Shown: in pieces, positions 43,861 through 52,760 of the stretch
Position numbering within the stretch: position 1 is the first letter of the stretch
Layout of the letters: the number at the start of each line of letters is the position of its first letter
NCBI RefSeq assembly: GCF_002807035.1
Contig: NZ_NIUC01000003.1
Coordinates: 186,001-250,000 of the forward strand
Reading direction: 5' to 3'
Source of the DNA: Algoriphagus formosus
GTDB lineage: Bacteria; Bacteroidota; Bacteroidia; Cytophagales; Cyclobacteriaceae
Length of the DNA stretch: 64,000 nucleotides
Notes under the pieces: model-generated
The model's database searches: none
What the model saw: only the letters and a program-made list of their open reading frames with translations
What the model was told of the DNA's origin: nothing
Made by a program: the position numbers and the translations under genes

Positions 43861-44589
43861 TTGAAAACCGCAGCCCTTATTCCCGCTCGCTTTGCTTCCT
43901 CGAGATTGCCTCAGAAATTGGTGCAGGATCTGGAAGGAAAATCAGTCATCCAACGGACTTATCTCAGTACAGTAGCTACCGGAGTTTTTGATGAAGTTTG
44001 GGTTGTATGTGATCACGAATTGATTGAGGAGCAGGTGCTTGCTGCGGGAGGCAAAGTCTTTCGTAGCCAAAAAGAACATGAAAGTGGTTCGGACCGGATA
44101 GCAGAGGCCCTGGCCCAAATTGATGCCGATCTGATTGTCAATGTGCAGGGGGATGAACCCTTTCAAGATGCCAAGTCCCTTCAGGATCTAGTGGCGGTTT
44201 TTACTGATTCATCAGTGCAAATGGCATCCCTTTATTTCAATATTTCTCCCGCGGAGGCCGCCAATCCTAATGCGGTCAAAGTAGTTTTGGATCAGAATAG
44301 CGATGCACTTTATTTTTCAAGATCTCCCATTCCTTTTGACCGCGAGGGAAGCGGGGATTTTTCTTACAAAAAACACGTGGGAATCTATGCTTACCGAAGG
44401 GAGCTCTTGCTAGAGTTCACTACTTGGACAAAAGGGGAATTGGAACAATTGGAAATGTTGGAGCAGCTCAGAATTCTAGAGCATGGGGTGAAAATACGCA
44501 TGGTAGAAACCTCCCATCAGGCCATCGCTATTGATACAGCAGAGGACCTGGAGCAGGCAAGGAATTTCTTACGAGAAAATCCAGGTTAA
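43861..44589 (+). CDS. kdsB: 3-deoxy-manno-octulosonate cytidylyltransferase (CMP-Kdo synthetase)
   Basis: 242 residues from TTG 43861. Signature regions IPARFASSRLPQKL (7-20), VWVVCDHE, RSQKEHESGSDRIAEA, LIVNVQGDEPF, YFSRSPIPF and KHVGIYAYRRELLLEF are those of KdsB/KpsU. The enzyme activates Kdo with CTP for lipid A-core synthesis; related KpsU serves capsule linkers. Only 3 nt separate it from wzc, so it may share the export operon, with Kdo supplied for either LPS core or a polysaccharide linker (inference). A terminator hairpin follows at 44705. Confidence 0.92.
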   Translation: MKTAALIPARFASSRLPQKLVQDLEGKSVIQRTYLSTVATGVFDEVWVVCDHELIEEQVLAAGGKVFRSQKEHESGSDRIAEALAQIDADLIVNVQGDEPFQDAKSLQDLVAVFTDSSVQMASLYFNISPAEAANPNAVKVVLDQNSDALYFSRSPIPFDREGSGDFSYKKHVGIYAYRRELLLEFTTWTKGELEQLEMLEQLRILEHGVKIRMVETSHQAIAIDTAEDLEQARNFLRENPG

Positions 44590-44704
44590 TTTTATTTCAA
44601 ATACCCAATTCCAAATAAAAAATCAAGCCTCAACGAAAGGAGAACTAAATGGCGCAAGCCCGCCTCCCGGACGGGCAGGTCTCCTGACTTGTGCCTTAAA
44701 TATT

Positions 44705-44727
44705 GCAGTCTCCTGACTGCTTTTTTT
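44705..44727 (+). terminator. Rho-independent terminator hairpin after kdsB
   Basis: GCAGTC-TCCT-GACTGC followed by T7, 116 nt after the kdsB stop. The same hairpin recurs at 35648, 36123 and 50183. Confidence 0.65.
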
Positions 44728-45206
44728 ATATCCGTCTTCGTCTTGCTGGCATTTATTTTCCGTTTCCAGAATATATTCCTGCGCCAGCGCTGGGGAAAGA
44801 TGTTGATTCGATTCCACGGGGTTCAAACCCCGGGCCTGCCTGCCGAAGGCATGGCTACCTATCTTTCACCCCTCTGGGGTTTTTATTCACTATGATTCAG
44901 AATTTCGCTTTGCCGCCGTTCTTGTCTACCTTCGGTAGACAGGTCACCAAGCACGGCTTTTATTCTAGGTTTTTACGTCCTCCCTGAATAGCGCAAGTCT
45001 CAGGACTTGTGCTTAAAACTATGCAGTCTCCTGACTGCGCATTAATGAGACGACTTCGTCTTGCTGGCACATTTATTCCCCTTCCCTTTCAGAATTCTGC
45101 GCCAGCGCTGGGGGAATAATATTAACCCTATACCTAGGGTTAAAACCCTAGGCTAAAACATTTCGTGCCTTCAGCACTTTTTGTTCAAACATGCGATTAT
45201 TTAAAA

Positions 45207-45384
45207 TATTTCACCGAACGAAGTGAGGTGTATCTCAGAAGGCGAAGCCGACTATATCTTTCTGAACGAAGTGAAGGCTATCTTTTTGAACCCAATGAAG
45301 ATTTTTTAAAAGATAGCTACGCAGATAGAAAAAGATATGGCTTCGCAAAGGAATAATGGCCTATTTCACCGAAGGTGTATTTCT
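45207..45384 (+). repeat. 156-bp-type structured unit
   Basis: Begins 'tatttcaccgaacgaagtga' and ends with 'caccgaaggtgtatttct', with GGCGAAGCC and GGCTTCGC parts that can pair across the unit. Confidence 0.7.
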
Positions 45385-45818
45385 ATTTTTTCACCTTCTT
45401 ATGATCTTTCTGTTCATTAGGAGGATACATTTTTTGAGTATTTAGGATGGCCTTCGGGATTTTCGGTTTTTGTAAGACGAGGAAATCGTCAAAAAAATGG
45501 GCTAGCTCTGAACTTGTTTCAGAGATCCGACCATTTTTAGATTTCTGAGTCCTTCAAAAATCAAATCGCAATGAAATTTCATTTTTCCGATTTATTAGAC
45601 GCGATTTGAAGAAAAGACCGGGCCAAGGCCTTTTGGATACTTTTTGGCGAAAAAGTATCAAGAAAAATTCTCAAAAATCAACTTTGACGGGTCAATCTTT
45701 AAATTGGCCTTCGATAAATTCCATCTCCGTCTTGCTGGTACCCAATAAACGTTTTCAAACCAAAGATCAAGGCCCAGCGCTGGGGGAATAATATTAACCC
45801 TATACTAAAACATTTCGT

Positions 45819-45834
45819 GTCCGCCGCGGCGGAC
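45819..45834. repeat. GC palindrome GTCCGCCGCGGCGGAC (copy 3)
   Basis: Same 16-bp palindrome and flanks as at 35813 and 36530. The equivalent modules at 45166 and 50301 have no palindrome. Confidence 0.7.
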
Positions 45835-45877
45835 CGGCACTTCAGCACTTTTTGATCAAAAATGCGATAATTTAAAA

Positions 45878-46210
45878 TATTTCACCGAACGAAGTGAGGT
45901 GTATCTTAAGAGGCGAAGCCGACTATATCTTTCTGAACGAAGTGAAGAGTGTTTTTTTGAACCGAGTGAAGATTTTTTAAAAGATAGCTACGCAGATAGA
46001 AAAAGATATGGCTTCGCCAAGAAATAATGGCCTATTTCACCGAATGAAGTGAGGTGTATCTTAAGAGGCGAAGCCGACTATATCTTTCTGAACGAAGTGA
46101 AGAGTGTCTTTTTGAACCGAGTGATGATTTATTAAAAGATAGCTGCGCAGATAAAGAAAGATATGGCTGTGCCAAGAAATAATGGCCTATTTCACCGAAG
46201 GTGTATTTCT
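45878..46210 (+). repeat. Two tandem 156-bp-type units
   Basis: Units start at 45878 and 46033 (155-nt step) with 'tatttcaccgaa(c/t)gaagtgaggtg' and the last ends with 'caccgaaggtgtatttct'. Differences between the copies are scattered point changes. Confidence 0.75.
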
Positions 46211-46275
46211 TATTAGTGAGAGAAAAAATCATAGGTCTGTTAAGTACTATGGGGGGTTCTAAAATTCATCATTCC

Positions 46276-46351
46276 ACATTAAAAAAGTCAAGAAACAAGA
46301 AGACCGTTAAGGGAACGGTTTCAGGTCAATTGAAACAAAAACGCCGTATTT
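46276..46351 (+). repeat. 76-bp direct repeat, right copy flanking the export cassette
   Basis: Matches 36741-36816 with two substitutions and the same orientation, about 9.5 kb apart. It ends 16 nt from the lptD stop codon. Confidence 0.85.
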
Positions 46352-46366
46352 CCTCAATTCCAATTC

Positions 46367-49087
46367 TTATTGATCAAAGAAAGATCGGCGACGCGAAACT
46401 TTTAGATCCTGCAAAATGCTTGACTTGACCCGGATATCGATGTTGTAAGAGGTGAAGCGTCCAAAAGGAATCCAATTGACATTCATCTGCCAGCAATGCA
46501 AATCACGGGCAATTCCAATCATGGATTGCGTGATCACCTGATCCACCAAGTTGATACCTGTATTGAAGTTGATTTTCCACTTTTCAGAAATGGACACATC
46601 ACCGGATAGCTGCACGGCCGAAGTCACATTGCTTCTTCCACTTGTAGGTTTGCTATAGGCAAGATTATAGCCGATTGACAGGTTCCAGGGAATATTCCAA
46701 TCGATATATTGACTAGGATCAGTGACGATTTGATTGATTTGGCTTTCTACAAATTCATTCATGATTCCACCTTGCTGCATAAACTGATTGGTCAGCTCAT
46801 CCCGCACCTCACCCGGATTTTGGGCATTGCTAGGATTGATGGAGGCATTGAGATTGAAGGATGCATTTCGGATGGTCCCAAGCCCCTGTCCATTTTTCCA
46901 GGCAAATTGATTAATTCTCCGAATAGTCTCTGTTCCGGTTCCATTATCAAAGGCTGAAGTGGCATAGGGGTCCACGGTAGCACTCATATTGACAGAAACC
47001 CTTCGATCAAAAAAGCTGGTTCGGGCACTGATCCGCACAGGTGCTAGCTGAAAAGAGTCTGCTGCAAAATTATAAGAAGTATTGATGTCAAAGTTTTCGA
47101 TCAAAGGAATCTTTTTGGTGCTGTTTTCGGCAGTAGAGTCCTCATCGGTTATGATTTTTCCTTCCAAAACAGATCGAATTCCCATGGTCAAAGCCCGAGA
47201 TTCTCCAGCAGGCGCTCCCCCGTAGACAAATCCCTGATGTCTGTTGTAAAGTCTGGTATCTCCCGCTGCGTTGGTTTGAACCTCCTGGAAGTAACCGAAA
47301 TTATCTGTGGTGAAATCAGGTGTGTAGCTAAAGCCAAAAGTGGGCTGAATATGGTGACGGATGGTCTGTAGCTTTCCTTTTTTGAAATTATAAAAGCCAT
47401 AGACGTTGGTCTGCATACTGAAAGAGGTATTGTAAAAAGTCACCCGGTTGAATCCATCTTCAACAATCTGATCCACTCGCTCCGATTCGGGATTGTAGAA
47501 AAAATTCAATCTCTGCAAATACCAAAGCTCCGTGATATTGGCTGAAGCTGTTCCGGTGAAATACTTAAAAAGGGTGAAGTTGGTGCTGACAGGAATTCGG
47601 TGCTGAGCACCATTATTCGCGTTTTTCAACAAGAGGCTGAAATTCTCTGGAGTAAATGGAATTAACTCAGGAGTAGTCGTACCTCCCAATTCCGGATCAA
47701 TGGGAGTTGGAGACTGAATTCGGTTGCTGATGGAGTTTTGAAGGTCAAAGTTCCAGGCAATATTTAATGTCTTCAGTGGCTCAAATTTCACATTCCGAAA
47801 GGGATTCTGCCGGTTCATGGAAACATTGAAAGAAGGTAGTCTGAGCCTAACTTCTCCCGTGGAAACTGACTGAGAATGTTGGGCAGAAGCAGACATGGAG
47901 AAAGGTGTGCCCGAAAACTGCTTGGTATAGTTGATGTTCGATTGTAAATCCGATGTGACGTTATTTTGGAAGTTGGTCGGATTGATCACATTGTTGAAGT
48001 AGGAAGTACTACCTGCATTGACGGAAGCTGAAAAGCGACCTGTACCTCGGCTTTCAGGGGTATGAGACCACGTCACGCGGAAGGTGTTATAGTCAACTGG
48101 GTTAAGTTCGGTTTCAGGTGACTGAAATTTCTGGAAATCCACATTGAAGGAACCGCTAAAACGATAGCGTTTTTTATAGACTGATTGGGCTTTGGCACCC
48201 CAGCCTCCTTTGGAATAAATATCTCCTGTGACACGGGCATGGATGAAATCATTGAATGCGAAGTAATATCCAAAGTCACGTAGGAAGAGACCTCGCACCT
48301 GTTCCTCTCCATAGCTTGGGAAAATTATTCCGGAAGCTTTCTCTTCAGGAGTATTTGGAATAATGCCGAATGGAAGGCCAAGTGGGGTAGGAATACCGTT
48401 GAAATACAGGTTGAAAGGTCCTGAGACGACTTGTTTTCCCTCAATGGACTTGAGTTTGTTGGAAGAAATATGCCAATGCGGTTCGGTCAGTTTACATGTG
48501 GTATAGTAACCGTGGTCTAGATAAATGCTTCCGTCATCTGTCTTTTTGATGGTTTCGCCTCGGAGGATTCCGTCTTGCTGCTCCGTGACTACATCTTTGA
48601 TGATGGCTTTTTGGGTTTTGAAGTTATAGCGCATCTCCTTTCGGATTTCATAGACCTGACCTTGGTCTTTGAAAAAGGGATTGCCTTCAATATTTCCCAA
48701 GCTATCGGTGACTCCACTGGCATAGAGTTCGTTGTTTTTCCAATCGATGACGATGCGGTCTGCATCCAGTCGCATTTCCCCGTATTCAAACCAAGCGCCA
48801 CGATAGAGATATACCTTGTTGGTTTCGAAGTCTGTGACGATACTATCCTCAGCAAAATAGTTGATTTCGCTCATGATCGCGCTCTGAGGCACAATATTTG
48901 TCGTATCATTTTGAGGAATCGAGTCCGCAGAATTAGTCAGCGAATCGAGAATAGATCTTTCGGGGAACTGCAGAGTATCCGGCACAGCAAGCCTTCGTTC
49001 TTGCCTCTCCGTGGTCTCTTGTGCTAAGGCCAAAAATGGCATTAGTAAAACTGAAAATAAACTCAATAGGAGTTTGAAATGCTGCAC
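46367..49087 (-). CDS. lptD: LPS-assembly outer-membrane protein LptD (OstA-like)
   Basis: 906 residues from GTG at 49087: the first residues (QHFKLLLSLFSVLLMPFLALAQ) form a clear signal peptide, whereas a longer frame to 49237 adds non-conserved sequence that would overlap the divergent amidase gene. Residues 65-230 hold the periplasmic OstA/LptA-like jellyroll (DRIVIDWKNNELYASGVTD, RYNFKTQKAIIKDV); the rest is a large beta barrel, ending in SRRRSFFDQ. LptD inserts LPS into the outer leaflet. Its location next to the polysaccharide locus is consistent with envelope function. Convergent to kdsB and divergent from the amidase gene. Confidence 0.85.
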   Translation of the reverse strand: MQHFKLLLSLFSVLLMPFLALAQETTERQERRLAVPDTLQFPERSILDSLTNSADSIPQNDTTNIVPQSAIMSEINYFAEDSIVTDFETNKVYLYRGAWFEYGEMRLDADRIVIDWKNNELYASGVTDSLGNIEGNPFFKDQGQVYEIRKEMRYNFKTQKAIIKDVVTEQQDGILRGETIKKTDDGSIYLDHGYYTTCKLTEPHWHISSNKLKSIEGKQVVSGPFNLYFNGIPTPLGLPFGIIPNTPEEKASGIIFPSYGEEQVRGLFLRDFGYYFAFNDFIHARVTGDIYSKGGWGAKAQSVYKKRYRFSGSFNVDFQKFQSPETELNPVDYNTFRVTWSHTPESRGTGRFSASVNAGSTSYFNNVINPTNFQNNVTSDLQSNINYTKQFSGTPFSMSASAQHSQSVSTGEVRLRLPSFNVSMNRQNPFRNVKFEPLKTLNIAWNFDLQNSISNRIQSPTPIDPELGGTTTPELIPFTPENFSLLLKNANNGAQHRIPVSTNFTLFKYFTGTASANITELWYLQRLNFFYNPESERVDQIVEDGFNRVTFYNTSFSMQTNVYGFYNFKKGKLQTIRHHIQPTFGFSYTPDFTTDNFGYFQEVQTNAAGDTRLYNRHQGFVYGGAPAGESRALTMGIRSVLEGKIITDEDSTAENSTKKIPLIENFDINTSYNFAADSFQLAPVRISARTSFFDRRVSVNMSATVDPYATSAFDNGTGTETIRRINQFAWKNGQGLGTIRNASFNLNASINPSNAQNPGEVRDELTNQFMQQGGIMNEFVESQINQIVTDPSQYIDWNIPWNLSIGYNLAYSKPTSGRSNVTSAVQLSGDVSISEKWKINFNTGINLVDQVITQSMIGIARDLHCWQMNVNWIPFGRFTSYNIDIRVKSSILQDLKVSRRRSFFDQ

Positions 49088-49148
49088 AGTCGCTCGTTCC
49101 TTAACTAGTATGTACGAAATTACGCGTAAAGTTAATTTTATTGCCCTC

Positions 49149-49949
49149 ATGAGAAGATTCAAAACCCAAAAATTTGTTAATTCTCTTCTATTACTGATAC
49201 CTTTTCTTTTCGGTGGTTTTATTCCCAATGAAACCATGATGCCTGCTTTCCGGATGAAAAAGATCGTTTTAGATGCCGGTCACGGTGGAAGAGATCCCGG
49301 AAATCTCGGTTCACGCTCCCGAGAGAAGGATATCAATCTTGCAGTCACGCTGCTGGTAGGAAAGTATATTGAAGAAAACCTTCCTGATGTGGAGGTGATC
49401 TATACCCGCAAGGATGATAGTTTTCCTTCGCTGAAAGAAAGACCTGTCATCGCCAACAAGAACAAGGCTGACCTTTTTGTTTCGATTCACTCCAATTCCG
49501 CTGCGAATAAATCAGCTTACGGAACAGAGACTTTTATCATGGGAATGAAGCATTTCGAATCCAACTTTGATATCATCAAGCGGGAAAACTCTGTGATGAT
49601 GCTGGAGGATGGCTATGAAGAAAAATATGAGGGGTTTGACCCGTCATCTCCCGAGTCTTACATCATGTTCAACTTGATGTCTCAGGCTTTCTTCGAAAAT
49701 TCGCTTTCCCTTGCCGATCAAGTTGAGAAGCAGTTTAAAGATCGAGTAGGCCGAAGAAGCCGAGGAGTGAAGCAGGGGCCATTCTATGTACTTTGGACTC
49801 CATCCATGCCTTCTGTACTGATTGAATTAGGCTTTTTATCCAATTCCAACGAGGAAAGATTTTTGATGAGCAAGCAGGGGCAGGAGTACATGGCTTCGGC
49901 AATTTTCAGATCCATCCGTGACTATAAAAATCAGATTGAGGGAAGGTGA
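49149..49949 (+). CDS. N-acetylmuramoyl-L-alanine amidase (Amidase_3)
   Basis: 266 residues from ATG 49149; an N-terminal hydrophobic segment (FVNSLLLLIPFLFGGFIP) serves as signal peptide or anchor. Catalytic zinc motifs of Amidase_3: VLDAGHGGRDPGN with the first His, a Glu in the DVEVIYTR/DLFVSIHSNS region (SIHSNSA supplies the second His) and PSMPSVLIELGFLSN with the catalytic Glu near the end. It cleaves the amide bond between MurNAc and the stem peptide during division or remodelling. Divergent from lptD, with a 61-nt shared upstream region. Its TGA stop is the first part of a heptad array. Confidence 0.88.
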   Translation: MRRFKTQKFVNSLLLLIPFLFGGFIPNETMMPAFRMKKIVLDAGHGGRDPGNLGSRSREKDINLAVTLLVGKYIEENLPDVEVIYTRKDDSFPSLKERPVIANKNKADLFVSIHSNSAANKSAYGTETFIMGMKHFESNFDIIKRENSVMMLEDGYEEKYEGFDPSSPESYIMFNLMSQAFFENSLSLADQVEKQFKDRVGRRSRGVKQGPFYVLWTPSMPSVLIELGFLSNSNEERFLMSKQGQEYMASAIFRSIRDYKNQIEGR

Positions 49950-50030
49950 GGAGTTTGAAGTAGGGAGTTGGAAGCCGGGAGTTGGAAGTAGGAAGTGTGA
50001 AGATTGAAGTGGGAAGGTCGAAGTAGGAAG
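49947..50030 (+). repeat. Longest heptad array, 12 units, overlapping a stop codon
   Basis: Units TGAGGAG (containing the TGA stop of the amidase), TTTGAAG, TAGGGAG, then nine more ending in GAAG or GGAG with strict 7-nt spacing. Confidence 0.8.
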
Positions 50031-50182
50031 AGACCTTCATCGCGATCCCGAGAATCGGGAGAAGCGATCGCCTATTGAGAAAGAAATGAGGGGTTTTCCC
50101 TAGTCGCGCCTACCGTAGTGGGAAGAGATTATTCGAGATTAGACTAGATGGCGAAAGTCTCAGGACTTGTGCCTAGAACAAG

Positions 50183-50205
50183 GCAGTCTCCTGACTGCTT
50201 TTTTT
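50183..50205 (+). terminator. Rho-independent terminator hairpin in repeat module
   Basis: GCAGTC-TCCT-GACTGC followed by T7; same module as at 35648 and 44705. It lies 233 nt after the amidase stop. Confidence 0.6.
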
Positions 50206-50320
50206 AGGCGACTTCGTCTTGCTGGAACCGAATTAACGTTTCCAAGACAAAGATCAAGGCCCAGCGCTGGGGGAATAATATTAACCCTATACTAAAACAT
50301 TTCGTCCCTTCAGCACTTCT

Positions 50321-50810
50321 TATTTCACCGAAAGAAGAGAGGTGTATCTTAGGAGGCGAAGCCGACTATATCTTTCTGAACGAAGTGAATGGTATCTTTT
50401 TGAACCCAGTGAAGTTTTTTTTAAAAGATAGCTCCGCAGATAAAGAAAGATATGGCTGCACCAAGAAATAATGGCCTATTTCACCGTACGAAGAGAGTTG
50501 TATCTTTGGAGGCGAAGCCGACTATATCATTTTTGAACGAAGTGAAGGGTATCTTTTTGAACCCAGAGAAGATTTTTTAAAAGATAGCTACGCAGATAGA
50601 GAAAGATATGGCTGCGCCAAGAAATAATGGCCTATTTCACCGAAAGAAGAGAGGTGTATCTTAGGAGGCGAAGCCGACTATATCTTCCTGAACGAAGTGA
50701 AGGGTATCTTTTTGAACCCAGAGAAGATTTTTTAAAAGATAGCTACGCAGATAGAGAAAGATATGGCTGCGCCAAGAAATAATAGCTTATTTCACCTTCG
50801 GTATATTTCT
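50321..50810 (+). repeat. Three tandem 156-bp units
   Basis: 'tatttcaccg' starts at 50321, 50477 and 50633, an exact 156-nt step. Each unit carries ggcgaagccgactatat near the start and gatatggctgcgccaag or similar near the end. The array ends with 'caccttcggtatatttct'. Confidence 0.85.
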
Positions 50811-50940
50811 TTATTGGAGACTTAAATCGATCTTCACCAATTCAAATTGTAATCAGATCACTTTAACCGCTTTCTTTTTCTGAAAACCAAACTTCCTTTT
50901 GTAGATTCGAGTTTGAAAATCTATAAACCCAAATAACTCC

Positions 50941-52566
50941 ATGAATTCAACCGAATCAAAAAACAAAAGTCTGGAAACACTCCTGACTGAGTTGTCAGAA
51001 AAGTACCAAGTAATCAAAAAAGGTGGCGGTGACAAACGCATCGCCAAAGAACATGATAAAGGAAAACTGACGGCAAGGGAGCGGATTGATTACTTGAGAG
51101 ATGAAGGTTCGGATTTTTTGGAAGTTGGGGCTTTCGCAGCAGATGGAATGTACGAGGAGGAGGGAGGATGCCCTTCTGCAGGGGTCGTCACAGGAATTGG
51201 ATTTGTGAGCGGTCGTATGTGTATGATTGTTGCGAATGATGCCACCGTGAAAGCCGGAGCTTGGTTCCCAATGACCGCCAAGAAAAATCTTCGCGCTCAG
51301 GAAATTGCCATGGAGAATCATCTACCCATCATTTATTTGGTGGATAGCGCAGGTGTCTTTTTACCCATGCAAAATGAAATATTTCCCGATAAGGAGCACT
51401 TTGGACGGCAGTTTCGCAACAATGCTAAAATGTCTGCCATGGGGATCGTGCAAGTTGCTGCCATCATGGGGAGTTGCGTGGCTGGAGGGGCTTACCTACC
51501 CATCATGTCGGACGAGGCTCTGATCGTAGATAAAACGGGCACCATCTTCCTTGCAGGCTCATATCTGGTAAGGGCTGCCATCGGGGAATCTGTAGACAAT
51601 GAAACCCTTGGTGGGGCTACCACGCATTGCGAAATATCAGGCGTGACAGATAATAAATTTGACACGGATCAGGATTGCTTAGATGCTATCAAGCGGATTT
51701 TTGATAAAATGGGTGCCTCCGAGAAAGCAGGCTTTGATCGGGTTGAGGCGAAGGAACCTGCGATTTCTGCTGATGAAATGCTCTCAAAATTCCCAATCGA
51801 CCGAGTCAAGCCTTACGATATGCTTGAGGTGCTAAAAGGACTGGTTGATGGAGGAGAAATCGATGAATACAAAAAGGACTACGGAAAAACCCTGATCTGC
51901 GGAACTGCCCGGATCGATGGTTGGGCTGTTGGAATCATTGCCAATCAGCGCAAGGTGGTCAAAAATGCCAAAGGCGAGATGCAAATGGGTGGGGTGATCT
52001 ACTCCGATTCGGCCGACAAGGCAGCGCGCTTTATCATGAATTGCAATCAGCGGAAAATCCCTTTGGTTTTCCTTCAGGATGTCAGTGGATTTATGGTAGG
52101 GTCTAAAGCCGAACACGGAGGAATTATTAAGGACGGAGCCAAAATGGTCAATGCCATGTCCAATTCCGTGGTGCCGAAATTCACCATCGTTCTTGGAAAT
52201 TCTTATGGAGCAGGTAATTATGCGATGTGTGGCAAGGCCTATGATCCACGCTTGATTTACTCTTGGCCTACCGCCCAAATGGCCGTGATGTCAGGAGCTT
52301 CGGCAGCTAAGACCCTGCTTCAGATCAAGGTTTCATCTTTGAAAAAGGCCGGTAAAGAAATCAGCCCTGAGGATGAAAAGGCACTTTTGGAAGAAATCAC
52401 CAATAAATACAATGAGGAACTCAGTCCCTTCTATGCAGCAGCCAGACTTTGGGTAGATGGAGTGATAGATCCTCGGGAAACCCGAAAGGTCATTTCCATG
52501 GGAATAGCCGCTGCTAATCATTCACCCATAACTGAAAGGTTTAATGTCGGAGTCATTCAGACTTGA
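50941..52566 (+). CDS. Acyl-CoA carboxylase beta (carboxyltransferase) subunit
   Basis: 541 residues, two crotonase-like halves of the carboxyltransferase domain. Seen: GGDKRIAKEHDKGKLTARER at the N-terminus, IYLVDSAGVFLPMQ, GSCVAGGAYLPIMSDEALIV, GTIFLAGSYLVRAA, LGGATTHCEISGV, PLVFLQDVSGFMVG, GNSYGAGNYAMCGKAY and WPTAQMAVMSG. It transfers carboxyl from biotin to propionyl-, methylcrotonyl- or a similar acyl-CoA; the GAT(T)HC motif points toward the methylcrotonyl-type branch, though the substrate cannot be fixed by eye. No biotin-carboxylase gene is adjacent. Confidence 0.9.
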   Translation: MNSTESKNKSLETLLTELSEKYQVIKKGGGDKRIAKEHDKGKLTARERIDYLRDEGSDFLEVGAFAADGMYEEEGGCPSAGVVTGIGFVSGRMCMIVANDATVKAGAWFPMTAKKNLRAQEIAMENHLPIIYLVDSAGVFLPMQNEIFPDKEHFGRQFRNNAKMSAMGIVQVAAIMGSCVAGGAYLPIMSDEALIVDKTGTIFLAGSYLVRAAIGESVDNETLGGATTHCEISGVTDNKFDTDQDCLDAIKRIFDKMGASEKAGFDRVEAKEPAISADEMLSKFPIDRVKPYDMLEVLKGLVDGGEIDEYKKDYGKTLICGTARIDGWAVGIIANQRKVVKNAKGEMQMGGVIYSDSADKAARFIMNCNQRKIPLVFLQDVSGFMVGSKAEHGGIIKDGAKMVNAMSNSVVPKFTIVLGNSYGAGNYAMCGKAYDPRLIYSWPTAQMAVMSGASAAKTLLQIKVSSLKKAGKEISPEDEKALLEEITNKYNEELSPFYAAARLWVDGVIDPRETRKVISMGIAAANHSPITERFNVGVIQT

Positions 52567-52760
52567 TTTGACTATTTCAAATTCAGCTAAAATTAAGTTG
52601 AGAGCTAATAATATTATGTAAATAGTAAGTGGTCAATAGTGTCTTAGGTAAGAAATCCATCACGAATACCACTTACTTTTTACCATCTCCCTCTCAGAAT
52701 TCACCTTGAAATTTCACTTCACAAACTCAATCCTTCATATATTTTTTTTAAATTAAACTA
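52567..52760 (+). other. Intergenic region with a short heptad trace
   Basis: Holds a short AATAGTA/AGTGGTC-like heptad run at about 52624-52645, the same words found inside the GT4 gene at 30560. Otherwise AT-rich with a possible promoter near 52740. No gene. Confidence 0.5.

Larger units (their letters stand above)
44590..46366 (+). repeat. 1.8-kb block of GC-rich modules and 156-bp-type units
   Basis: Mirror of the block at 35554-37163. A terminator-bearing module occupies 44651-44885, with a 20-bp GC palindrome inserted in its first hairpin; a second module lies at 44990-45180 and a partial one at 45720-45850. 156-type units lie at 45207-45384, 45878-46032 and 46033-46210. The 76-bp direct repeat closes the block. 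In between (45390-45700) is AT-rich DNA with a 'gaacttgtttcag' REP word and no gene. Short open frames here are not real genes. Confidence 0.75.
49950..50940 (+). repeat. Repeat block between the amidase and carboxylase genes
   Basis: 49954-50030 contains eleven 7-nt units of consensus NNNGAAG or NNGGGAG. Further right are a REP-like 'gcgatcccgagaatcggg' segment, a terminator-bearing module (50150-50320), three tandem 156-bp units (50321-50810) and about 90 nt of unique AT-rich DNA upstream of the carboxylase gene that likely holds its promoter. Confidence 0.78.

Noticed and set aside
48575..49027. 150-codon open frame antisense to lptD
   Set aside because: Shadow of the lptD reading frame; no recognisable protein.
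49088..49237. Longer N-terminus of lptD
   Set aside because: It would remove the signal peptide from the start and overlap the amidase gene; GTG 49087 starts exactly at the signal peptide.
45207..50810. CRISPR array
   Set aside because: The units are 156 bp long, without short identical repeats separated by unique spacers, and no cas gene is present.
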